A DNA stretch of 64,000 bases from Corynebacterium jeikeium (GCF_028609885.1 NZ_CP063195.1:310001-374000), one strand, 5' to 3'. Positions 22,761 through 32,388 are shown, counted from the stretch's first letter. Translations and numbers: made by a program. Notes: generated from the letters alone by a model not told the origin.

Positions 22761-22787
22761 TTAGCACTTGAACTAAGGGAGTGCCAG
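22761..22787. promoter_or_regulatory. CIRCE-like HrcA operator 2 upstream of groEL2
   Basis: TTAGCACTT (22761-22769), 9-base spacer, GAGTGCCAG (22779-22787). Left arm matches the TTAGCACTC consensus at 8 of 9 and right arm GAGTGCTAA at 7 of 9. With operator 1 it gives two tandem HrcA sites, 120-180 bases before the groEL2 start. Confidence 0.75.
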
Positions 22788-22810
22788 AAAATAACCGTCA
22801 GATGAAGTGA

Positions 22811-22838
22811 GGGTGAATGTCGCGACATTCATTCACCC
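22811..22838. promoter_or_regulatory. Palindrome and alternative stem in the groEL2 leader
   Basis: TGAATGTCGCGACATTCA (22814-22831) is a perfect 18-bp palindrome. In addition GGGTGAAT (22811-22818) can pair with ATTCACCC (22831-22838) around a 12-base loop. The element sits downstream of the CIRCE sites and 69 bases before the start codon. It may be a second operator or an RNA hairpin; no known regulator was recognised. Confidence 0.45.
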
Positions 22839-22858
22839 GTGCCGTCGCGGGCGCTTGA

Positions 22859-24550
<1,692 letters not shown>

Positions 24551-24618
24551 GTCCCGTGTGAAACAACTAAAAATAGCCTAGTTTTCCTAGAGTTAACCTA
24601 GGTGGATTTGCTGTAAAA

Positions 24619-24705
24619 ACAACCCCTGAGCTGGAGCTTTACCAAATCGTTACCCCCTGGTGGGGGTGGATTTAAAGAAGGCCTCGCCCAGGGGTTGTGG
24701 CTTTT
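24619..24705 (+). other. Nested inverted repeats after groEL2
   Basis: ACAACCCCTG (24619-24628) and CAGGGGTTGT (24689-24698) are perfect reverse complements, enclosing ACCCCC-TGGT-GGGGGT (about 24651-24666). CTTTTC follows the outer arm. This could be a groEL2 terminator or a structured region between groEL2 and the porin gene. Just before it CCTAG is repeated at 24577, 24586 and 24597. Confidence 0.45.
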
Positions 24706-24740
24706 CGCAGATCCGCTACTCTATTCTCAGACGGCCTAGA

Positions 24741-24790
24741 GGGGGCGTCACTACCACAAAAGTTTTGGGCCCAGGGAACCTGGCGCCCCC
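24741..24790 (+). other. Structured 5' leader of the small porin gene
   Basis: GGGGGCG (24741-24747) can pair with CGCCCCC (24784-24790), and immediately inside CCAGG (24771-24775) pairs with CCTGG (24779-24783) around GAA. The stem ends 10 bases before the AGAGGAGA ribosome-binding site. Such leaders stabilise highly expressed mRNAs; a role here is inference. Confidence 0.45.
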
Positions 24791-24812
24791 GATCTCTTAA
24801 GAGGAGAACACA

Positions 24813-24935
24813 ATGATCGATCAGATTACCGAGATCTTCGGCCAGCTGGGCACCTTCCTGGGCGGCTTCGGCAACATCTTCAAGGGTCTGAAGGACGTTA
24901 TCGAGACCATCGTTAAGTGGACCGCTGCTAAGTAA
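24813..24935 (+). CDS. porA: Small cell-wall channel protein (PorA-like, 40 aa)
   Basis: Forty residues, MIDQITEIFGQLGTFLGGFG then NIFKGLKDVIETIVKWTAAK, with no signal peptide. Hydrophobic residues recur every 3-4 positions, giving an amphipathic helix, as in the mycomembrane channel peptides of corynebacteria. Length and position between groEL2 and ppk2 match PorA of C. jeikeium, described as a 40-residue homo-oligomeric anion-selective channel (recalled literature). A strong ribosome-binding site (AGAGGAGA, 24800-24807), structured leader and terminator mark a real, highly expressed gene. It contains no serine. No PorH-like second ORF was found beside it. Confidence 0.88.
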   Translation: MIDQITEIFGQLGTFLGGFGNIFKGLKDVIETIVKWTAAK

Positions 24936-24952
24936 GCTTCCGCTTAAAAGTT

Positions 24953-24980
24953 AAAACCCCGGCTTCGGCCGGGGTTTTTT
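24953..24980 (+). terminator. Intrinsic terminator after porA
   Basis: AACCCCGGC and GCCGGGGTT form a GC-rich stem with a TTCG-type loop, followed at once by a T-run (24975-24980). It ends the monocistronic porA transcript before ppk2. Confidence 0.92.
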
Positions 24981-25032
24981 CATGCTCTTCCTACCCCGTA
25001 TGGTTCCGGCACATCTGTATAGCCGGACTAAA

Positions 25033-25053
25033 AGCACTAGAATGGAAAGTGCT
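25033..25053. promoter_or_regulatory. AGCACT/AGTGCT inverted repeat over the ppk2 promoter
   Basis: AGCACT (25033-25038) and AGTGCT (25048-25053) are the CIRCE half-site cores, but separated by 9 bases where CIRCE has 11. A possible -10 hexamer, TAGAAT (25038-25043), lies inside. It could be a degenerate HrcA site or another operator. Confidence 0.3.
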
Positions 25054-25095
25054 AATAGAGTTTTAGAATCTTCAGGCGAAGGAGAACCCAGGCAC

Positions 25096-25986
25096 ATGGC
25101 CGAAGAAGAATTCCACATGGTTGATCTTGCCGCTACCGAGGGCTACTTGGTGGACGACTCGGATGAAGACGATCCGGTACTGATCACTCCGGACGGCCAT
25201 CGGGTTGATACCTGGCGCGACCAGTACCCTTACGACGAGCGCATGAGCCGTGAAGAGTACGAGACCACCAAGCGCGCCCTGCAGATTGAGCTGCTGAAGT
25301 TCCAGAACTGGACCAAGGACACGGGCCAGAAGCACATTATTATTTTCGAGGGCCGTGACGCCGCCGGTAAGGGCGGCACCATCAAGCGCTTCAACGAGCA
25401 CCTGAACCCCCGTGGTGCCCGCACCGTGGCCCTGGAGAAGCCTTCCGAGCGCGAGTCGACCTCCTGGTACTTCCAGCGCTACGTCCAGCACTTCCCGTGC
25501 GGCGGCGAGATCGTCTTCTTCGACCGCTCCTGGTACAACCGCTCCGGCGTGGAGCGCGTGATGGGCTTCTGCACCAACGACCAGCACGCAGAGTTCCTGC
25601 GTGAGGTTCCGATGCTGGAGAACATGATTATGGGCTCGGGCATTTCCCTGACGAAGCTCTGGTTCTCCGTCACCCAGAAGGAGCAGCGCACCCGCTTTGC
25701 CATCCGCCAGGTGGACCCGGTCCGCCAGTGGAAGCTCTCTCCGATGGATCTGGCCTCCCTGGACAAGTGGGATGACTACACCCGCGCCAAGGAGGAGCAG
25801 TTCCGCTACACGGACACCAACGAGTCCCCGTGGATCACCATTAAGTCCAACGACAAGAAGCGCGCCCGCATCAACGCGATGCGCTACGTCCTGTCGAAGT
25901 TCGAGTACGCAGACAAGGACCATGAGGTCGTCGGCGAGCCGGATCCGAAGATCGTCAAGCGCGGCCGCGACCAGATCGGCGACTAA
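25096..25986 (+). CDS. ppk2: Polyphosphate kinase 2
   Basis: PPK2-type enzyme that transfers phosphate between polyphosphate and nucleoside diphosphates. The 296 residues have Walker A FEGRDAAGKGGTIKRF (GRDAAGKGG at 86-94), the lid region KPSERESTSWYFQRY and Walker B EIVFFDRSWYNRSGVE, then WFSVTQKEQRTRFAIR. The ATG at 25096 is used because AAGGAG lies about 11 bases upstream and the N-terminus MAEEEFHMVDL fits; a longer in-frame reading would run back into the porA terminator. In C. glutamicum homologues make GTP or ATP from polyP. Confidence 0.94.
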   Translation: MAEEEFHMVDLAATEGYLVDDSDEDDPVLITPDGHRVDTWRDQYPYDERMSREEYETTKRALQIELLKFQNWTKDTGQKHIIIFEGRDAAGKGGTIKRFNEHLNPRGARTVALEKPSERESTSWYFQRYVQHFPCGGEIVFFDRSWYNRSGVERVMGFCTNDQHAEFLREVPMLENMIMGSGISLTKLWFSVTQKEQRTRFAIRQVDPVRQWKLSPMDLASLDKWDDYTRAKEEQFRYTDTNESPWITIKSNDKKRARINAMRYVLSKFEYADKDHEVVGEPDPKIVKRGRDQIGD

Positions 25987-26013
25987 TACTGACTAGCCAG
26001 CGACCGCTGTTTT

Positions 26014-26062
26014 CGCCCATCGGTTGAAACCCTACGCAGAGGTTCAGCCGGTGGGCGTTCTT
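26014..26062. terminator. Bidirectional terminator between ppk2 and gabD
   Basis: CGCCCATCGGTTGAA and the facing TTCAGCCGGTGGGCG pair over most positions between the convergent genes, followed by TTCTTGTT on the plus strand and preceded by AAAA-complement bases for the other strand. Confidence 0.65.
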
Positions 26063-26070
26063 GTTGCGCG

Positions 26071-27573
26071 CTAGAACGATGTTCCTCGAGGCATGCCGAT
26101 GTAGCGGGTATCCATGTAGTCGTGGATACCCTCTGCTCCGCCCTCGCGGCCCATTCCGGATTGTTTTAGCCCGCCAAACGGTGCAGCTGCGTTGGAAATT
26201 ACTCCTACGTTCAAGCCCATCATGCCGGCCTCGAGGCGGTCATTGAAGTCAAGGGCTAGCGCCATGTTCTGTGTGTACAGGTACGAGGCCAGGCCATATT
26301 CCGTCGAGTTGGCCATGTCTAGTGCCTCTTCTACCGTTCGGAACGTCGTGATGGGTGCGACGGGGCCGAAGATCTCCTCACGATAAACCCGGGCATCTGC
26401 CGGTACATCGATGAGCACGGTCGGCTCGTAGAAGTAGCCTGGCCCATCAACCACCTTGCCACCGCAAAGCACCTTTGCGCCGGACTCGACTGCGTCATCA
26501 ACTAGGGCGGCCACGCGCTCGCGGGCGTCCTTAGAAATCAAGGGACCGCAGGTTGATTCAGGGTCAAGGCCGTTGGCGCATTTCAGTTCCTTGAATCGTG
26601 CGGCGAGCCGCTGGCTGAATTCTGCGGCGAGTGATTCGTGCACCAAGAAACGATTGGCGGCGGTGCAGGCCTCACCCATGTTCCGCATCTTGGCATCAAC
26701 TGCGCCTTGGACGGCAGCATCCAGATCCGCATCCTCGAGCACGATGAAGGGTGCATTCCCACCAAGCTCCATGGAGGTGCGCAAAACGTTATCTGCGGCA
26801 GCTCGCAGGAGGTGGCGGCCAACCTGGGTCGAGCCGGTGAAGGAGATCTTGCGAGTGCGAGGGTCCTGCATGATCGTGTCCGAGACGGCAGGGGCATTCA
26901 GGCTCGGAATGATGTTCACGACACCATCTGGCAAGCCCGCTTCGCACAGTAGTTGTCCCAGGCGCAGGGAAGTCAGCGGGGTAGCTTCAGATGGCTTGAG
27001 GACGGCGGTGCAACCGGCGGCCAACGCAGGGGCGAGCTTGCGGGTGGCCATGGCTAGGGGGAAATTCCAGGGGGTCACCAAGTAAGCGGGGCCGATGGGG
27101 CGGTGGCTGACGATGATACGTAGCTTCCCCTCGGGGCTGTCCGTGTAGTGGCCGTCGAGGTGGGCTGCTTGCTCGGCGAACCAACGGAAGAATTCCGCGC
27201 CGTAAGTCACTTCGGTGTAGGACTCGGAAAGGGGCTTGCCCATTTCCAACGTCATGAGTGTGGCCAGCTCGTCCGCGTGTTCGTGAATGAGGTTGAACGT
27301 GCGCAGCAAGATGTTTGCACGCTGCCGCGCGGGCGTCTCGGCCCAGGCCTGCTGGGCAGTGCAGGCGGCGTCTAGAGCCGCCGCTGCATCTTCCGCTGTG
27401 GCGGATGCAATGGTAGCAATCACGGTGCCGGTCGCGGGGTTTTCCACTTCGAAAGTAGCGCCATTAGACGCGGGCCTTTCTATGCCATCGATGTAAAGAT
27501 TGGTCGAGGTCAGAGCCAGAATTTCTTCGGTGGTTTGGCTGTCATCGCCCATAGGCAGGTCGGTATTTGTCAT
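26071..27573 (-). CDS. gabD: Succinate-semialdehyde dehydrogenase
   Basis: NAD(P)-dependent aldehyde dehydrogenase of the GabD type, oxidising succinate semialdehyde to succinate. The 500 residues have the cofactor and active-site motifs LVTPWNFPLAMATRKLAPAL, FTGSTQVGRHLL, MELGGNAPFIV with the general-base Glu and MGEACTAANRFLVH with the nucleophilic Cys, and a C-terminal PFGGLKQSGMGREGG. The start ATG follows AAGGAG by 11 bases. GABA or 4-hydroxybutyrate genes are not adjacent, so substrate is by family. It borders the low-GC island on its left. Confidence 0.87.
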   Translation of the reverse strand: MTNTDLPMGDDSQTTEEILALTSTNLYIDGIERPASNGATFEVENPATGTVIATIASATAEDAAAALDAACTAQQAWAETPARQRANILLRTFNLIHEHADELATLMTLEMGKPLSESYTEVTYGAEFFRWFAEQAAHLDGHYTDSPEGKLRIIVSHRPIGPAYLVTPWNFPLAMATRKLAPALAAGCTAVLKPSEATPLTSLRLGQLLCEAGLPDGVVNIIPSLNAPAVSDTIMQDPRTRKISFTGSTQVGRHLLRAAADNVLRTSMELGGNAPFIVLEDADLDAAVQGAVDAKMRNMGEACTAANRFLVHESLAAEFSQRLAARFKELKCANGLDPESTCGPLISKDARERVAALVDDAVESGAKVLCGGKVVDGPGYFYEPTVLIDVPADARVYREEIFGPVAPITTFRTVEEALDMANSTEYGLASYLYTQNMALALDFNDRLEAGMMGLNVGVISNAAAPFGGLKQSGMGREGGAEGIHDYMDTRYIGMPRGTSF

Positions 27574-27679
27574 TTTTGCACAACTCCTTAGATGAACTGG
27601 GTAACGCTGTTTGTTTAGTGTTGTCTAGATCACTAGATTCAGCACTATAGCCTGCGCTATTAGTTGAGGAAAGGAAGCG

Positions 27680-28753
27680 ATGATGGCTACAGCAGCAAAC
27701 ATAGCGGAACCTGGAAACCGTGGAAATAAAGCGGACACTTTAGAGGTTTCTACGCCACGGCAAGGCGAGGCTGCACGCCGCGCTCCTCTGGGGCCAGATT
27801 CACTTATGTGGAAGTACGGTGCGGATTCTCGTATTCACCTCCTGCGTGGTTACACGGGAATTCTGCAGAATATGCACCCAGCTATTGGTCAGTCTTTGCT
27901 CGACCACTCGAAGTTCTTTGAGGAGCCGTTCGCACGCCTGGAGCGCTCCACTCCACAGATCATCGAATCCATTTACGTTGACGACGAGGACCCACTGCAG
28001 GAGCGTATTCGCGATTACCACGTAGACATTCAGGGCAAGCTGCGAGATGGGACTCGCTACCACTCGTTGAAGCCAGACACCTTCTGGTGGGCACATGCCA
28101 CCTTCGTCTACCGCGTAATCCGCACCCAGGATTTGTTCGGAAAACCTTTTACTGCCGAAGAGCGCGATCAGATCGTCCGTGAAGGTGTTACGTGGTGGGA
28201 TCGATACAAGATGTCCAACCGACCGGTCATCGACAACTACGACGATCTAGTGACCTATATCGAAGAGATGACTAAGTCGGTGCTTGAGCGCAACGATACG
28301 GTTGACTTTGCTCTACGCACGGCACGAGTCGAGCCGGTGAAGGCTCCTGATGGGGTATCCCCTCGAGTCTGGAAGGTCATCTGGAAGCCGATCATGCGTA
28401 GCCTGGTCTGGTTGACGATCGGAACTCTAGAGCAGTCGCAGCGTGACATCCTGCAAGTCGGCTGGTCCGAAAAGGATGAAAATCGGTTTACTCGCTTGTG
28501 TAACCTCATCCGCAAGATTCACCCGAAGCTGAGTGCTAACGCGCGCTTCATGAACCCAGGCCGTGACTTCATGGATTACCACGGCATGCTTGGTGAGAAG
28601 CGCCAGAAGAAGGCCACTGAACACTGGGACGAGCGGGTTTCCACGGCTACGCGCTCCAAGACCAACCCAAAGGATGAATCTGAGAATTCCGAGCCCTTGG
28701 CTTCGGAAACGATGTCGATCAAGGAGCGCCGGGCGGCAGGTTGCCCGTTCTAA
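27680..28753 (+). CDS. DUF2236 (MpaB/Lcp-type) oxygenase, copy 1
   Basis: The 357 residues belong to DUF2236, the family of the fungal oxygenase MpaB and the rubber oxygenase Lcp, both of which cleave prenyl double bonds. The core motif is IRDYHVDIQGKLRDGTRYHS then WWAHATFVYRV, with the conserved Arg, His and second His expected to lie at the cofactor. No signal peptide or strong membrane helix is seen. It starts at ATG 27680 (27683 also possible) after AGGAAAGGAAG. The aldehyde dehydrogenase gene follows in the same direction, suggesting oxidation of the aldehyde product. Substrate unknown. Confidence 0.8.
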   Translation: MMATAANIAEPGNRGNKADTLEVSTPRQGEAARRAPLGPDSLMWKYGADSRIHLLRGYTGILQNMHPAIGQSLLDHSKFFEEPFARLERSTPQIIESIYVDDEDPLQERIRDYHVDIQGKLRDGTRYHSLKPDTFWWAHATFVYRVIRTQDLFGKPFTAEERDQIVREGVTWWDRYKMSNRPVIDNYDDLVTYIEEMTKSVLERNDTVDFALRTARVEPVKAPDGVSPRVWKVIWKPIMRSLVWLTIGTLEQSQRDILQVGWSEKDENRFTRLCNLIRKIHPKLSANARFMNPGRDFMDYHGMLGEKRQKKATEHWDERVSTATRSKTNPKDESENSEPLASETMSIKERRAAGCPF

Positions 28754-28770
28754 AACAGACAACTTTGTGC

Positions 28771-28800
28771 GACCCGGACGGATCTAACATCCGCCGGGTC
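28771..28800 (+). terminator. GC-rich hairpin between the DUF2236 and aldehyde dehydrogenase genes
   Basis: GACCCGG-a-CGGAT (28771-28783) pairs with ATCCG-CCGGGTC (28789-28800), a 12-bp stem with one bulge. Only CCTTTACG follows, so termination may be partial. Confidence 0.5.
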
Positions 28801-28867
28801 ATGGCCTTTACGTCCATTAAGCGGCGAACAATTTTCTATTTGAACCCATGAAAGTGGAGATTTTCAC

Positions 28868-30448
28868 ATGCATACGCGTTTTCCATTTGGTCCGATTCCG
28901 AAACGGCTTCACGAGAACTTGCTCAATCTGACCACTAACACCAAGGGGCCGGGCGTACACGAGGCCGAACGTCAGGAAATCACCAATACCTTTAGTGGTG
29001 AGGTAATTGGGTCAGTGCTTTTGGGTGCAGAGGAAGATGTTACCCGCGCATTTGATCTTGCTCGTGCTGCTCAAAGGCGCTGGGCGGAGACCCCTTTTTC
29101 TCAGCGGCAGGAGATCTTCCGTGATTTTCACGATCGGGTTTATAAAAACCGCGAGCTGATGATGGATATTGTCCAGATGGAGACTGGAAAGAATCGTCTC
29201 TCTGCGTTGGACGAAGTACTGGATGTGCTGTCGAATGCCAGGTACTACGCCAATAAAATGCCGGATCTAATGTCCGAAAAGAAACGCCCTGGTGCTCTGC
29301 CTGGTTTTACTCGTACCGTTCAGCAACAGGTTCCAAAGGGCGTGGTTGGGCAAATTACTCCATGGAACTACCCATTGGCTCTGGGGGTATCTGACGCTAT
29401 AGCGGCGCTGCTTGCTGGTAATGGTGTGGTTGCAAAGCCAGATTCCAGTACCCCGTTCTCTATGTTGATCGCGGTCTTGTTCCTCTACGAATCGGGGCTC
29501 CCGCGGGACCTCTTCCAGGTTGTTACTGGTTCTGGCCGGATTGTCGGTTCTGCAATTGCCGATCACTGTGATTACTTGATGTTCACCGGATCTACGGCGA
29601 CCGGAAAGATTCTTGGACGCCAGGTTGGTGAGCGCCTCGTAGGCTACTCGGCCGAGCTCGGGGGCAAGAATCCGCTGATTGTTACCAATGACGCCAACCT
29701 CGATGTTGTCGAGCGTGAATTGCCCAGTGCGTGCTTTTCGAACTCCGGGCAACTGTGTGTCTCTATTGAACGCATTTACGTTGAAGAGGGAGTTTACGAC
29801 GAAGTTGTCAGGCGGTTCCAGCGTGCTGTGAGCAAAATGAAGATCGGCGCTGGCGACGCCTGGGATATCGACATGGGGTCTCTCATCAACGAGACGCAGT
29901 TCAATACGGTCAACAAATTCGTGGATGAAGCCCGTGCCGCCGGTGCAAAGGTCTTGTGTGGTGGAAAGCCGCGCCCTGATTTAGGCCCTTACTTCTATGA
30001 ACCGACTGTGCTTGTTGACGTGCCCGAAGGCACGCCTGTGCTCACCGAAGAAGTATTCGGCCCTGTCGTGTTTATTCAAAAGGTCTCTTCCACAGAAGAA
30101 GCTATCCAGAAGGCTAACGACACTTCCTATGGTTTGAACGCATCGGTGTTCGCGGAATCGGGTACGGGAAGAAAGGTTGCTTCGCGTCTCCTAGCTGGCG
30201 GCGTCGGAATCAATGACGGATACGCGGCCACCTGGGCGAGCGTCGCGGTTCCTCTCGGCGGTATGAAGCAGTCCGGTATGGCACGTAGGCACGGCCCAGA
30301 AGGTTTGCTGAAGTACACGGAGACTCGCAACGTGGCTGAACAGCGACTGCTGTCTATGCGTGGGCCTAAGAACGCTCCACGAAAGCTCTACGCCAACCTG
30401 ATGGCGAACGCGCTGCAGATGGGGAAGAAGCTTCGCTTTCTTCCTTAG
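28868..30448 (+). CDS. Aldehyde dehydrogenase family protein
   Basis: The 526 residues contain QITPWNYPLALGVSDAIAAL, FTGSTATGKILG, SAELGGKNPLIVTND with the general-base Glu and FSNSGQLCVSIERIY with the nucleophilic Cys, so it should be active. It is most like the NADP succinate-semialdehyde dehydrogenase branch, with an extended basic C-terminus (about 35 residues after the usual end) that may associate with membrane. Its place between two DUF2236 oxygenase genes suggests it oxidises the aldehydes they release. Codon use is more AT-rich than core genes here. Confidence 0.88.
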   Translation: MHTRFPFGPIPKRLHENLLNLTTNTKGPGVHEAERQEITNTFSGEVIGSVLLGAEEDVTRAFDLARAAQRRWAETPFSQRQEIFRDFHDRVYKNRELMMDIVQMETGKNRLSALDEVLDVLSNARYYANKMPDLMSEKKRPGALPGFTRTVQQQVPKGVVGQITPWNYPLALGVSDAIAALLAGNGVVAKPDSSTPFSMLIAVLFLYESGLPRDLFQVVTGSGRIVGSAIADHCDYLMFTGSTATGKILGRQVGERLVGYSAELGGKNPLIVTNDANLDVVERELPSACFSNSGQLCVSIERIYVEEGVYDEVVRRFQRAVSKMKIGAGDAWDIDMGSLINETQFNTVNKFVDEARAAGAKVLCGGKPRPDLGPYFYEPTVLVDVPEGTPVLTEEVFGPVVFIQKVSSTEEAIQKANDTSYGLNASVFAESGTGRKVASRLLAGGVGINDGYAATWASVAVPLGGMKQSGMARRHGPEGLLKYTETRNVAEQRLLSMRGPKNAPRKLYANLMANALQMGKKLRFLP

Positions 30449-30469
30449 TAACCCACGGGGGTTGGAAAA

Positions 30470-30519
30470 AGCGCCTATTGCGTGACGGGTATGTCGGTAC
30501 CTTTAACGGGATAGGCGCT
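30470..30519. other. Inverted repeat after the aldehyde dehydrogenase gene
   Basis: AGCGCCTAT (30470-30478) and ATAGGCGCT (30511-30519) are perfect reverse complements with a 32-base spacer holding GGTACC. No T-run follows. It may act as a weak terminator or as an mRNA end structure. Confidence 0.4.
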
Positions 30520-30555
30520 CAAGAGTATCTGGGGAAGAAGGAGAGGACGAGAGAA

Positions 30556-30597
30556 GAAAACCCTGTCCCACCTCGGATTTGAGGGGCAGAACAGGGG
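30556..30597 (-). terminator. Terminator of the minus-strand DUF2236 operon
   Basis: On the minus strand CCCTGT...CCCCTC pairs with GAGG...ACAGGG around a short loop, followed by TTTTCTTCTC. It lies just past the stop codon at 30613. Confidence 0.7.
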
Positions 30598-30612
30598 TGG
30601 GGGAACGGCTCT

Positions 30613-31515
30613 TTAGCGGCCAGCGTTAGTGAAGGCACGGTCGGCAATTCCGACCATGCGGAGCTTGCGTGGCAACCGGTTAAAAGTGTGCCGAATGGTG
30701 GTGTACAAGAGCTTGAAACGGCGCTGATCCTTAGCGGTCCATTCCCAGCCAATGACGTTTCGCATATGCTCCGGCATCAGACCGTTGTTCACCCACACAA
30801 GGAACCTCGCTACGTAAGGGGCGAGCGGGCGCCAAATGAAGTTTGGGACAGCCGGGGTGGGCCTAGGGATATCCAATCGGCGAAGAATACGAGAGCGCTC
30901 CACGGTTTCTGTCTTGGACAGCTTTTCTGTGATGTACTCGTTCATGTACGCCTCGTACTCCTTGTAGGAGGTAGGAGCGTCAGCCGGCTCAGCTACACCG
31001 TAGTAGGAGTACCAGGTGCGCGTCTCTTGGAATAGCTGTTCCTTTTCTTCGTCGTTCAGAGGATCCATGAAGGTCCCCGCGAGGGCGAAAGGCATTGCAG
31101 CGAAGGTAGCGTGCGCCCAGTAGTAGTTGTCGGGACTTAGCGAATGCCAGCGAGACCCGTCATCGTGAACTCCCTTTACGTCATGGTGGTAGTCACGAAT
31201 CATGTGTCCAACTTCTTCGCCTTCATACACCGTGCGGATGATCGGAAATGCTGACCGGATTAGGCGGGCAACCTCGTTGTCGAAGAAGTTCGATTGGCGA
31301 ACAAGTGCGGTACTGATGTCACGTTGGGTCGCTTGGAAGGTAGCGGCATAAAGCGCTACGAACATCGAACGCCAGTCACCAAAACGCTGCCACAGGATAG
31401 AGTCCGGTCCGAGCGGGGGAAGATCTTTAGGGGCGGTGTCCGGGTTGGGAAGAAACTCCGGATTGATCTTCGAGTGGGATTGAATGTTGTTGGAGTGGGA
31501 CTGCTTAATGGTCAT
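30613..31515 (-). CDS. DUF2236 (MpaB/Lcp-type) oxygenase, copy 2
   Basis: Second DUF2236 protein of the island, 300 residues. Its core, MIRDYHHDVKGVHDDGSRWHSLS then YYWAHATFAAM, keeps the same Arg, His and His positions as copy 1, but overall similarity is moderate, so it is a paralogue and not a recent duplicate. The N-terminus has a short repeated SHSN/SHSK strip and no signal peptide. Last gene of the minus-strand operon DUF6230-DUF6114-FAD-DUF2236, 45 bases after the FAD gene. Two different oxygenases may act on successive or distinct bonds. Confidence 0.78.
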   Translation of the reverse strand: MTIKQSHSNNIQSHSKINPEFLPNPDTAPKDLPPLGPDSILWQRFGDWRSMFVALYAATFQATQRDISTALVRQSNFFDNEVARLIRSAFPIIRTVYEGEEVGHMIRDYHHDVKGVHDDGSRWHSLSPDNYYWAHATFAAMPFALAGTFMDPLNDEEKEQLFQETRTWYSYYGVAEPADAPTSYKEYEAYMNEYITEKLSKTETVERSRILRRLDIPRPTPAVPNFIWRPLAPYVARFLVWVNNGLMPEHMRNVIGWEWTAKDQRRFKLLYTTIRHTFNRLPRKLRMVGIADRAFTNAGR

Positions 31516-31560
31516 TGGTATCTCCTTTGGCTGTGGGGTTGGGGTGTATTCCCGACGGCG

Positions 31561-32388
31561 TTATTTCGCTGGGGCAGTGCGATTGTGTTCCGATGTCTGC
31601 TTCTTCTTCGGTTGCTTTCCCTTGTCCTCAGGGAAAATGAACTCGTGGTTCCCCTGGTTGAAAGCGCCCAAGCTCGCAATGAATGAACGCCAAGTATTGG
31701 GTGTTGCCGTCCACATCGATTTGTTGATGAAGAGAGCTGCCGGGCCGATAACCTCGAGTTGTCGCACATAGTCTTGGCAGTGGTTGGCCTTTGCTTCGAC
31801 CAGGTCTAAGGGGCGGGCGAAGAATCGCGGTTGCGGTGGCTCCGGACCGTCAATGACAAGGATGTTTGGAACACCAATTGGTTCCACCCCAAGGTGATGA
31901 TGTGTGTCGTTCAAATCAATGTCGTAACCTTTGCCGGTCGTTACATTCTCGATAGTGCCGGTGCCGTTGGCTACGATGACGACGTCCGCTGTGTAGGTTT
32001 GGCCTTCATCGTCTTTTACGTTCCACTGGGAATCAGAGTTGTCGAAGGCGATTGCCGTAATGCGTGTGTTCAAGTACACCGTGTAATCGCCGTCAGTGAG
32101 CGCCGCAGCGATGTGCTGACAAGCTTCTTCGGCGTTTGGGTTCCGAACCTTGGTATGACGGAGATTGTTCTTTCGGAACCCGAAACCGCGCGGTGGAGTG
32201 GCTGGGTGTGACCCAGCGTAACGCCCGCCGAGCCTGTCCTTCTCGTCGAACAGAAGCACCTTAAATCCAATGAGCGCGCATTCTGCAGCTGCGGCGACTC
32301 CAGCTGCGCCTCCGCCAACGACAGCGACGGTAGGGAGGCGATAGGTACTCTTGCCGTTTGGGGCATTTCCAAAGTTGTATTTTTCCAT
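31561..32388 (-). CDS. Short FAD/NAD(P)-binding oxidoreductase-like protein
   Basis: The N-terminus carries a dinucleotide fold: VAVVGGGAAGVAAAAECALIG, then DEKDRLGGRYAG, and a later ADVVIVANGTG, as in flavoprotein monooxygenases and amine oxidases. At 275 residues it is well short of those families (usually 400-500), and I see no second GxGxxG for NADPH. It may be a minimal FAD protein working with the oxygenases next to it, or a shortened Baeyer-Villiger-type enzyme. The C-terminus is Lys/Gln-rich. It sits 40 bases after the DUF6114 gene and 45 before DUF2236 copy 2. Confidence 0.72.
   Translation of the reverse strand: MEKYNFGNAPNGKSTYRLPTVAVVGGGAAGVAAAAECALIGFKVLLFDEKDRLGGRYAGSHPATPPRGFGFRKNNLRHTKVRNPNAEEACQHIAAALTDGDYTVYLNTRITAIAFDNSDSQWNVKDDEGQTYTADVVIVANGTGTIENVTTGKGYDIDLNDTHHHLGVEPIGVPNILVIDGPEPPQPRFFARPLDLVEAKANHCQDYVRQLEVIGPAALFINKSMWTATPNTWRSFIASLGAFNQGNHEFIFPEDKGKQPKKKQTSEHNRTAPAK

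Noticed and set aside
24982..25095. Earlier in-frame start for ppk2
   Set aside because: It would begin at the porA terminator and include the promoter-like region; AAGGAG before 25096 fits better.
25096..27573. gabD as part of the low-GC island
   Set aside because: Its codon use is closer to the core genes, it has its own terminator, and no island gene overlaps it; kept outside.
30470..30519. Strong terminator after the aldehyde dehydrogenase gene
   Set aside because: The 9-bp arms are 32 bases apart and no T-run follows; kept only as an inverted repeat.
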